NCBI GenBank assembly: GCA_003339415.1
Contig: PDHQ01000001.1
Location: 559,857 to 623,856, forward strand
Source of the DNA: Ophiocordyceps camponoti-saundersi (nom. inval.)
Taxonomy: Eukaryota; Ascomycota; Sordariomycetes; Hypocreales; Ophiocordycipitaceae
Length of the DNA stretch: 64,000 bases
Reading direction: 5' to 3'
Of this stretch, positions 55,517-64,000 are shown in pieces. The position numbers and the translations under genes were made by a program. Every line of letters begins with the position of its first letter. The stretch's first letter is position 1. Under the pieces are notes generated by a model. That model was not told the DNA's origin. It searched no databases and saw only the letters and a program-made list of their open reading frames with translations.

Positions 55517-57037
55517 CTACGACGCCGGCTTCTTGCCCTTGCCCATCTCTGCCTCGGCCGGCTTCTGATTCCCCTCCGTCTTACCCGTCTCCTGGCCCCC
55601 CTTGTCCGGCGGCAGTTCCTCCCCGCCGTCGCCGCCCCCGACAATGACCTGGCCGCCGCCCTTGACCTTGCCAACAACCATGCCCTTGGCAACGCGCCTA
55701 ACAATCGCCCGTCGTGACACGCCAGAAACGTCAATGTAGACCAGGGCCACGTTTTTGACACCACCGCCCAGCGTGCGCGACACGTCGCCCGCCTCGTCGC
55801 CCCAGCGGTGGCCGACGACAGTCGTCACGCTCGACGTCGTGCCCGTCAGCAAGTTGCGGCCGGCATGCTCCACGCCGTCGACGACCGTGTTGAAGGCCAT
55901 TAAGCTCTTATTCAACACACCCGGCTTGTAGTTCTCAATAACCTTGCCGTCCTTGTCGTAGCCGCGGGACGAGCCGTCCTTGCGCCGGCCCATGTGCGCC
56001 CCAAAGTTCTGCGCTACACGTCCGATGGAGCCAACCGTAGACGCCGACAGGCCAGCCGCCTTGGTCGACAGCTGATTGATGCGCCGCACGTTAGCGTGTG
56101 TGGACGGCGAAAATGTCACCGGCTTGGCCACCGGCTTTGTCTTTTGCGTGAAATTGTCCGCCTGGGTCAGCATCGTCTTGGACACGTAATCGGACGTGGT
56201 AATGATGAGCCGCGAAGCCTTGGACGCCGTGGAAACTAGCGTCGACTTCTTGTAGGCCGGATGTAATGTTGTGGCATCGTCTTCCGACGCTGGCTGCACT
56301 GAGATCTTCTGCGAGCCTTCGGTCGGGAGAGATATTTCGACGGGGTCTGCTCCTTGCCGTCAGATCCGAAAACGACAGTAGGGACAAGACGACATGCCTT
56401 TTGAGCCCGGCTTAACGGCGCCGTCGGTGACAACCTGGTAGCCTTCGCCAAGCTCGCCGACGACGCTACCATCCTCCTCATCGATGAGGACGATACGACC
56501 GCCTTTGCCGGCTGGGCCCGAGCTTTGGCTGCCAGCTACGTAGCCCTGGCCAGGGTCATAGTCGGCTGGATTATAAGGCGGCAACGGCTCGCCGTCCCGG
56601 TCTCCGTCGCGATCAGCATCCAGGTTCATAGCTTCCTTACCCTTGGTTGTCTGCGGTGGACGAGCGCGTTCGAGAAAGGAGGTACACTGGGCAAGGATGG
56701 TTTCGAAGGTGTCGACATCCTCTTGAACAGACGGCCGTGAGCCGACGGCAGGAAACTCAAGCCGCACGAATGCCCCACTGTCCGGGTCCTGGTCCCAGCG
56801 CGGGATCAGATAGCTGGTCGGGGGCTGGTGGTAGATTTGCGTCGTGGCTGGCATTGGCAGGTCGAGATCGGGCGGTAGGTGAAGGTGTAAAAAGAAGTCA
56901 TCGTGGGGAGATGACGGGACCATGAGAAGGGACAGAGTCTGCGGACCATTCGGCGTGAGCGGCTCCTCAACACCCTTGACCACTCGGTAGGCATTGATGC
57001 CTTGGATCGCGTAGAGGAGCTTCGGATCCTGGGCCAT
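55517..57037 (-). CDS. Spartin-like senescence-domain protein
   Basis: Exons 56398-57037 and 55517-56346 give 489 residues. The N-terminal half (MAQDPKLLYAIQGINAYRV to VVTDGAVKPGSK) is a beta-rich domain with an acidic, proline-rich linker. The C-terminal half holds the senescence/spartin domain: KASRLIITTSDYVSKTM, RINQLSTKAAGLSAST, GRNLLTGTTSSVTTVVGHRWG and the Gly-rich end. Spartin-family proteins act at lipid droplets and endosomal membranes and can transfer lipids; a similar role is inferred. The 51-base intron is GC-AG with a near-consensus donor (AAAG/GCATGT) and a CTGAC branch site. It is the only junction that keeps the frame at SKDPVEISLP. The last 60 residues are low complexity. Confidence 0.85.
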
Positions 57038-57791
57038 GGCTGATGTGAAGAAGGGGGAGACGGAGACAGAAGAGGAAGAGGAGGAACTGGCAGAGATAAA
57101 ATGAAACCCGGAGACGCAGGAAGAGACGACGGAATATAGGTCGGAAGAAGAAGGCTGAGAAACGAAGGGCGCCAGGAATAGCAGGGCAAGCTGACGAGGG
57201 CGACGACCTATTCCTGATCCCCGCGAGGCACAGCCCAACAGAGGCCTCCATGCGCCCGGCGGGGCTCGAAAGGCGACGTCATTGGCCTGAGCAGTTTATT
57301 TCTGGCCGAAACGCCCTAAAATAAACCCTGTCGGACATGGCGGGTGCAGCATGCTACAGCGGTTCTCTGCGGCAACCAAGCTTGAGACCCGGTTCAGCCA
57401 GGGAACCCTGCGACACTGATCGCACGTGACTATCCGTACATCTATCGTTCATCACCCGTCTTCCGGTCACCTGACCGCGCGACGCGTATCATGGCTTCCG
57501 CCTCTGATGAACCTTGAGGGTATCGTCTAAACCTCTCAACAGCCGCTTCGTCGGCGGGCGCCGGCCCCTGATTAATTTTCCCGTGTTCTACCAGTCATCT
57601 TTCTCCCCTTCGTTTCGACGCGCCCCATGTGCCGGTACGAGCTCATCGGCGTCATCCTCCTCATAATATACGATATAGCCGACGCAATCCGGGTCAAGAG
57701 GGGAGCTAAGCGGTAGGCACAACCGCCTACTCGTCTCTACATCCGCCTTAGTGACTGATTAGACAACGATCAGCCCCCTCGTCTCGGAACC
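57038..57791. other. Divergent promoter region, spartin gene / GCP4 gene
   Basis: About 750 bases. A short upstream ORF (57627-57716) precedes the GCP4 start. No other gene seen. Confidence 0.45.
57627..57716 (+). other. Upstream ORF of the GCP4 gene
   Basis: A 29-codon frame starting MCRYELIGVILLIIYDIADA and ending in a basic RVKRGAKR, closed by TAG 75 bases before the main ATG. If it lies in the transcript it could lower translation of the gamma-tubulin complex protein. Its hydrophobic core and basic tail would also suit a tiny membrane peptide. Transcription of this segment is not established. Confidence 0.35.
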
Positions 57792-60091
57792 ATGCTCCAT
57801 GAGATGCTCCTCGCCCTGTCGGGACACCCGTCTCCCCTCATGCGAGATCCGGGCCCCGAAGCAGATGCCAACGTCGGCATAACACCTCCTGAGCGCCAAC
57901 TTCTCTCCTCTGTCTCCCGCTTGGGCCATGTTCACTCGCAGCTAGTCAAACTCTCCTCCGAAATCTGCTCTTCACATCCGTCCGCCATATGTCGCGCCGT
58001 AGCTGCCGCCATCCAGACGCGCCACCTCTCGGCCTTCCAGCGTAAGCTGTTGGATGTCGAGCAGTCCATTTTAAGTCATGATGCGGCCCTCGTCGGTGCC
58101 TATAGCATCGTGCCATTGACGGCTGTCGTCGGCGAGTTTCAACAGTGGACGGCCACGATGGACTGGTTGTTGGAGACCGCTCAGTTTATCTCGACGAGCC
58201 AGCAGGCCTCTCACGCGCGCCACGGCATCGAATTGATCGATCGTCTAAGAGGGCAAGCTCAGAGTGGATATCGGCACGTCGCCGAGACCGCCTTGAGCCT
58301 CTTAAGCGCGGCCGAGACAGCCTGGTCGAAGCAGGCTTCGGCCTGGATTCTTTACGGCCGACTACCGAACTTTGGCGCCGTTGATTTCTTCGTACAAGCT
58401 TCAAGCGAGGTAGCGTGACATGGCTCCCACTGTGGCTTTCTCCGATGCTCATGGCTTAATAGGAATTGGTCTTGGTGTCTAAACTTCTGCCGTCGTTTGT
58501 GACGCCTGGCACGGCTTCGTCCATGCTCTACATTGGCACGACGCTGCGTCGCATCCGCGGCGCGGGTGATGCCTCAGCCAGTCTCGGAGGCCTAGGCTGC
58601 GTCTTGTCGAAGCTGCAACAGTTGGCAAGCCTAAAGTCTCCATTAAGCGCTACGGAATTCTCTCGAGCCGTCGGTTCTATACGCCTCTCCCTCTTCCAAG
58701 AGACGCTTTCGAAGCTGCTGCCCATGGCTAAGGTGGTCCAGGTGCTGCAGCTGCTCCGCAATTTTTTCCTTCTTGGACGTGGCGAGTTTGCACTTGCGTT
58801 GGTACAGGAGGCGGATGATGAGATTTGCGGGCAATGGCGAAGGGTTGCGGACGGCGTCGACAAGGTGGCCATCGACGAGAGCCAAGTCGCGGCAGTGCTC
58901 AACCGGACGTGGGCCGTTCTTGCCGCGATGAAAGGGCAACATGGCGACGAGGATGAAGAATTGGATCTTGCACGCGACTTGTTGCGGCTGCTGCCAGCAA
59001 GCTGCATCCCGTCGGCCCCCCTCGGACCCGGGCCCGGGCTCAGTGCCGACGCCGCCAAGCACCTCGAGGCCCTGCCCTTCGAAAACCTACTTTTGTCGGT
59101 GCCGACAATGCTCTCGCTCAGTCCCCCGTCACCACTGGACATGGTCATCTCGCCTTCTGACATGCGCCTCTACGCGCTGATCAACTCATATTTACTATCG
59201 TTGCGGCGCGCGCACATTCAGCTAACCGACTTGTGGAAGATGACATCCCTCCGGCGGCACCACACGGCCCCAATGGGTGCGGGAGAGCAGGCCGTTGCGT
59301 TGCGTATGCGGTGGTCGGCAAGGTCTGCGGCTTTGCGTGGCTCGTGGACAACGGCGAGTGCGGCCGTATTCTTTCTCAGCGAGACAGAGGCTTATCTCCA
59401 GGCCGAAGTTGTTGGTGGCATGTGGGAGTCGTTGAGCTCGTGGTTAGATGGTGACGACGAGAGGAGCGAAGAGACGACATCGGGGATGCAGGGCAAGACA
59501 GGACCAGACGGCGATGACGCGGACCTCTTCCTCTACTGCGAGGAATCGGTGAGCGCTCCCGAGACGGAGGCTCGCCGCGCGCACGATCCCCAGACGCTTG
59601 CCAGAGCTCATTCCGTCTATCTCGCCACCCTCGCCCGACGACTACTTCTTGTGGAGCCTACTTTCACTGGTTCGCTGTACACACTGCTGAGGCACATCGA
59701 CCGCCTTGTCTCGCTTATGCGGCGCTTGCACGCCGTTTTCACTGCAACCGACCTGGAGACGGACGCTGGGGTTGTGGACGCGTCGGTTGATCTTGGACGA
59801 GAGGAGACGGAGCTCACGGCACAGCTAAGAGCGACTGAAATCAAGGTGCGGAAGGGTATCGAGCACGTGGTGGACCAGCTGCGTACGCTCGAGAGTCGTC
59901 TGGGGAAGGAGGCTGAGGTCGGCGGCGGCGAAGATGAAGACCACGACGACAACGCCGATGACGACGCCGACGATTTACTACCAGGCCGCAAGTACGTAGT
60001 CGGCAATCTTGGGGGCGTTGATCGTCTCCTTATGAAGCTTGATTTTGGAAGCTGGCTCGGAAGCCGACTTGATGGGTGGGAGACATGTTGA
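57792..60091 (+). CDS. Gamma-tubulin complex component 4 (GCP4, Spc97/Spc98 family)
   Basis: A structural subunit of the gamma-tubulin ring complex, which nucleates microtubules at spindle pole bodies and other organising centres. Exons 57792-58409 and 58463-60091, joined at SSE/ELVLVSKLLPSFV by a 53-base intron, give 748 residues. The N-terminus MLHEMLLALSGHPSPL is typical of GCP4. GRIP1-type helical segments follow, and the GRIP2 region contains LRLYALINSYLLSLRRAHIQL-like sequence near 59,160-59,230. An acidic insert (GGGEDEDHDDNADDDADD) precedes the C-terminal GVDRLLMKLDFGSWL. It is one of the non-core GCPs kept by filamentous ascomycetes but missing from budding yeast. Confidence 0.92.
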
Positions 60092-60178
60092 GATATGTTC
60101 TCTCTTCTCTTCACCGAAATGAACATGTGCACGAGAGATGTGAATTCAGTCTCTTTATTCTCTTGTATCTGAAGGGCG

Positions 60179-61396
60179 TCAACAGACGGTCATGGCCCTA
60201 TGAGTTTGGGAGTGACGAGAGAAGAGGCTGCGGACGGTGGGTCGGGGCGGCCGAGGTTCGGGCCCGATGGTCTGGCACAGTCGGGGCTTAAGGTCGGAGT
60301 GGGGCCGGAAAGAGGAAGAAGACGGGGATTTGGGTAGCGGCGCCGAGCCGGAGCCAGTATGTGGGCTGCCCTGGCGGATGCAGTCGTCGACCAATGCGAT
60401 GAGGCCGGTAGCGACGATGATTCTATTCCCACGTTAACGAGAGATTCTCACATCAACGAGAACAGGAGACCGGGGAAGGATATCTCACTCGGCGACGCCA
60501 GCATCGACGGCGGACCTGTCACCGATCCATAGCGAACAGGGCGGCACCCACGAGGCATCCTCGGAATCAGAATCGGCAGCAGAAGCAAGGCCGGTCCGAG
60601 TGTCGGGCACGATGTAAGCAAGAGGCTGTCTCTGACCCTGGCGAACGAGATGATACGAAACAAGGCTCTTGTCATTCTCGTTGTCAACAGTCCGCTTCCA
60701 CGCGTAGCCGTGACCCCACCAGTCGAACTCATAGCGCTTGCTACGACTTCTTCTCCGGACGGCGATGCGAGCGTAGTTGCTGAATTCAAGCTTGATGGTA
60801 TCTGTCGGTTTCGGAGGAGGGAGATAATCTGAAGTTGAAGAAGAAGAAGATGACGATGCTGATGAAGAAGAAGATGATGAGGACGTAGGCGTAGGCGAAG
60901 ATGATCGGAAGCCGAGCTTGACGCTGCGGAGGATGGCGGAGAGTGAGTTTCGAATAGCCGGTGCGGAGAGAGACGAAGCATTGTTATTCCCGCCGTTCTT
61001 ATAAAGCCGTTTACAGACGCAGACATCTCTCCCCGAGTCACGACCGTAACGCCTCAGGGAGAAATGCCTGCTCGCAAGATGATGCATCTTCAAATGAAAC
61101 AGCTGCAAAGTAATAGGTCTAGCCGCCGCCACCGTCGTGATTTCCACCCTCAGGTTAAGGTGACCGTCGACCGAGGCGTCATCATGTCTGATGGAAAGCC
61201 TCTCGAGCGAAGGGAACAACAGGCCGAAGGTGTAGGGGTCTGAAGATCTGTGCGTCGTCGTCTTTGTTTTTGATGCTGGTTTTGTCGCGGGGATGATGCA
61301 TGAGTTTGGGGAGGAGGCGCGCGAGTCGTAGGTTAGGACTGAGGTTGCTGTTGATGATGGAGAGGGAGGGGCGGAAAGGACGAAGGGGCGGGCCAT
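60179..61396 (-). CDS. Conserved fungal hypothetical protein, two exons
   Basis: Exons 60489-61396 and 60179-60422, joined across a 66-base intron (GTGAGA donor, AATAG acceptor), give 383 residues. The N-terminal half has a poorly conserved Pro/Ser start and a region around LRVEITTVAAARPITLQLFH. A long Ser homopolymer (about 170-195) separates this from a conserved-looking core: KRYEFDWWGHGYAWKR, SLVSYHLVRQG, LAYIVPDT, SWVPPCSLWIGD. Exon 2 continues it with a hydrophobic IIVATGLIALVDDCIRQG, then a Pro/Ser-rich tail. I recognise the WWG/YAWKR and WVPPCS pattern from unannotated Pezizomycotina proteins, without a known function. It converges with the GCP4 gene, only 87 bases away. Confidence 0.75.
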
Positions 61397-62209
61397 GATT
61401 TTCTTTCTTTCCCGTTCTCCTTTTTTTTTTCTGTGAAGAGATGAGAGATGAGAGATGAGAGACGAGAGACGAGAGACGAGGAGATTCTGGTGTGAGCGTG
61501 TAAGTAAGTGGATGGGCGAGAAACAAACATATTATACACACACATGAATCATCAATAGCATAAAGTAATTGTCTCCTCATCCTCCCCATCTAAACGTTAG
61601 AAACCGTTTGTCAGTCTATCAAGAAACAAAGAGAAAAAAAAAACCCTCGTGCCGCATTCCGTCTGGCTCGCTCCGTTACGTGGAGAAGCCAGGCCGGCGA
61701 TGTCGGGAGCGCGAGACCAAAAGCGGCCTGACTAGGACGGGGATGATGGGCACGACCACATGCTTGTGAAAGTTTCAAGACGAAGAAGGAAGAAAAATAG
61801 AGGAGATTTTTTTGTTTTTAATTTCTTCTCTGAAGCAAGATTTGGCTCGTGGTCGGAACGGTCCGCGTGGGGGAGAAACTATTAACATGTGCATGCACGG
61901 CACGGCATCATGTCTCTCTGTTTTTCCTACTGTGGAAATGCTTCCCAACTACATCTATCTATCGATCTAGTTTACTGCTTAAGAGTATTCATATTTGCCA
62001 CGGCACCTATTCCTATTAGACACGACATTCCTAAATTAAGCGGTACGTACCGAATTACTAAGATATTTTTTCCGTGCCACGCTACGCCACATAACAGCAG
62101 TACAAAGTCCTGGAAAAAAAAAATATTACTCGTAGTCCCTAAGTACCTAATTTTCTTAAGCGCGCTTCGCGTTTAATAGCCGCTACGAATTACGGAAAAT
62201 AACTACGGT
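61397..62209. other. Gene-free flank becoming TA-rich
   Basis: The left part (to about 61,600) is the purine-rich promoter of the hypothetical gene, with four to five GAGAGAC/GAGATGA repeats (61,436-61,480). From about 61,950 the sequence turns TA-rich with scattered CG islands (TAAGCGCGCTTCGCGTTTAA, TAGCCGCTACG), as in RIP-mutated repeats. No gene seen. Confidence 0.55.
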
Positions 62210-63745
62210 GGCCACACGCCGGCACCAGCACACATAGGCACCGGCACACACAGGCACCAGCACACACGCCGGGCACCGGCACACAGGCACCGGCACACAC
62301 AGGCACCAGCACACACGCCGGGCACCGGCACACAGGCACCGGCACACACAGGCACCAGCACACACACAGGCACCGGCACACACGCCGGGCACCGGGCACC
62401 GACACACAGGCACCGGCACACACAGGCACCGGCACACACACAGGCACCGGCACACACACAGGCACCGGCACACACACAGGCACCGGCACACACACAGGCA
62501 CCGGCACACACACAGGCACCGGCACACACAGGCACCGGCACACACGCCGGGCACCGGCACACACGCCAGGCACCGGCACACACACAGGCACCGGCACACA
62601 CAGGCACCGGCACACACACACAGGCACCGGCACACACACAGGCACAGGCATATACAGGCACCGGCACACACATACAGGCAGCGGCACACACATAGGCACG
62701 GGCATATACAGGCACCGGCACATACTCCGGGCACCGGCACACATAGGCACCGGCACACACACAGGCACCGGCACATATAAGCACCGGCACACACGCCGGG
62801 CACCGGCACACACGCCAGGCACCGGCACACACATAGGCACCGGCACACCAGCATACACGCCGGGCACCGGCACACACCGGCACCGGCACACACCGGCATA
62901 TATAGGCACCGGCACATATACAGGCACCGGCATATACATAGGCACCGGCACACACATAGGCACCGGCACACACACAGGCACCGGCACATAGGCACCGGCA
63001 TATACAAGCACCGGCACACACAGGCACCGGCACACACATAGGCACCGGCACATATAAGTACCAGCATATATAGGCACCGGCACATATAGGCACCGGCATA
63101 CACACAGGCACCGGCACACATATAGGCACCGGCACACACGCCGGGCACCGGCACACACGCCAGGCACCGGCACACACACAGGCACCGGCACACCAGCACA
63201 CACGCCGGGCACCGGCACACACACAGGCACCGGCACATACAAGCACCGGCACACATAGGCACCGGCATATACACCGGCACATTAGCACACACGCCGGGCA
63301 CCGGCACACACACAGGCACCGGCACATACAAGCACCAGCATACACAGGCACCGGCACATTAGCACACACGCCGGGCACCGGCACACACAGGCACCGGCAC
63401 ACACAGGCACCGGCACACACATAGGCACCGGCATATACATAGGCACCGGCACACTAGCACACACGCCGGGCACCGGCACACACACAGGCACCGGCACACA
63501 CAGGCACCGGCACACACACAGGCACCGGCACACACACAGGCACCGGCACACTAGCACACACGCCGGGCACCGGCACACACACAGGCACCGGCACACACAG
63601 GCACCGGCACACACAGGCACCGGCACACACAGGCACCAGCACACATATAGGCACCGGCACATATAAGCACCGGCACACATAGGCACTAGCATATATAAGC
63701 ACTAGTATATATAGGCACCGGTATACTAGCATATATAAGCACTAG
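62210..63745. repeat. Minisatellite, GGCACCGGCACACACA units
   Basis: About 1.5 kb of tandem, length-variable units built from GGCACCGG and (CA)n, with occasional CACGCCGGGCACC variants. Higher-order repeats are visible: blocks containing the CACGCCGGGCACC variant recur every 60 to 160 bases. All three minus-strand frames stay open over most of it, because the array contains no stop trinucleotide in that direction; the predicted Cys/Val/Pro/Ala repeat proteins are not credible genes. Variants with TA replacing CA, or AAG replacing CAGG, increase to the right. Confidence 0.95.
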
Positions 63746-63904
63746 GTAGCGTAAGTCGATTTTATAAAAATTATATATAAAAAGTAATTAAATTTTAGTA
63801 TATTCTACGACCGAAGCTATACTTACGGGAGTGCGCTCGAATTCGGCCGGTAGGACTTATAAGGGGGGGTTATAGATCCCCCTTTCGGTAAGCATACGGC
63901 GGCG
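63746..63904. other. TA-rich, RIP-like flank of the minisatellite
   Basis: A sharp switch to AT-rich sequence (TTTTATAAAAATTATATATAAAAAG) followed by TACG/TATA words and a GGGGGGG run. No gene. Its composition matches the left flank near 62,000-62,200 and suggests an old mutated repeat. Confidence 0.5.
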
Positions 63905-64000
63905 GGAGATAGCTACGGCGGGCACGGTAGAGGGAGATAGCTACGGCGGGTATAGTAGAGGGAGATAACTATAGCGGGCACGGCGGCGGGCACGGCAGCG
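63905..64000. repeat. 28-base tandem repeat at the window edge
   Basis: Copies begin at 63905, 63933 and 63961, each starting GGAGATARCTAYRGCGGG. Copies 2 and 3 differ from copy 1 mainly by C-to-T and G-to-A changes. The array runs to the window end and probably beyond. Confidence 0.85.

Noticed and set aside
62183..63732. Several long minus-strand open frames encoding Cys/Val/Pro/Ala repeats
   Set aside because: All three minus-strand frames are open because the tandem array lacks stops in that direction. There is no promoter, start context or non-repeat sequence.
62210..63745. CRISPR-like alternation of repeats and spacers
   Set aside because: Units are contiguous with no unique spacers, and the DNA is eukaryotic.

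Overview
The window is nuclear DNA of a filamentous ascomycete (Pezizomycotina). Genes lie on both strands and carry short spliceosomal introns, mostly 46 to 180 bases with CTRAC branch points. Promoters are pyrimidine-rich, and the proteins are typical fungal orthologues: csn12, egt1, a kinesin-1 with a fungal-type tail, Rad6 of 151 residues and a Cya5-type PPR protein. A secreted heat-labile-enterotoxin-A-like protein with an M35-like protease and a secreted ankyrin protein close by suggests a hypocrealean insect- or nematode-associated fungus. That placement is an inference.

Region 1 (about 1-30,500) is conserved housekeeping sequence. In order: a small hypothetical gene, phosphomevalonate kinase (erg8), a mitochondrial PPR protein, the ribosome-biogenesis helicase Dbp7, a small Gly/Ala/Thr-rich protein, a Tvp15-like Golgi membrane protein, mitochondrial EF-G2 (mef2), the PCI protein Csn12, acetoacetyl-CoA thiolase (erg10), Rad6, kinesin-1, an uncharacterised multi-pass membrane protein and the PP2A leucine carboxyl methyltransferase Ppm1. 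erg10 and erg8 are both steps of the mevalonate/ergosterol route but are not adjacent.

Region 2 (about 30,800-48,900) is looser and looks accessory, with intergenic gaps up to 2 kb. It holds a secreted multicopper oxidase, a class I DAHP synthase transcribed away from it, a secreted cysteine-free protein with an FGE-sulfatase fold, an MFS transporter, the enterotoxin-A-like ADP-ribosyltransferase, an M35-like metalloprotease with a repetitive tail of about 550 residues, and a secreted ankyrin protein with an unfamiliar N-terminal half. Five of these seven carry apparent signal peptides and none of those five is an obvious core gene. I read this as an island of secreted, possibly host-interaction genes set in core sequence.

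Region 3 (about 49,900-61,400) returns to core genes: eIF2B alpha (gcn3), the 11-exon ergothioneine synthase egt1, a spartin/senescence-domain protein, gamma-tubulin complex component 4 and a conserved hypothetical protein. egt1 and the spartin gene each need a GC-AG intron to keep the conserved frame.

Region 4 (about 61,400-64,000) is gene-free. A 1.5-kb GGCACCGGCACACACA minisatellite becomes increasingly C-to-T/G-to-A mutated towards its right end and is flanked by TA-rich, RIP-like sequence and a 28-base tandem repeat. This looks like the edge of a repeat island.

No complete transposon, CRISPR array, rRNA or convincing tRNA was seen. All exon boundaries were worked out by eye from reading frame and splice signals.
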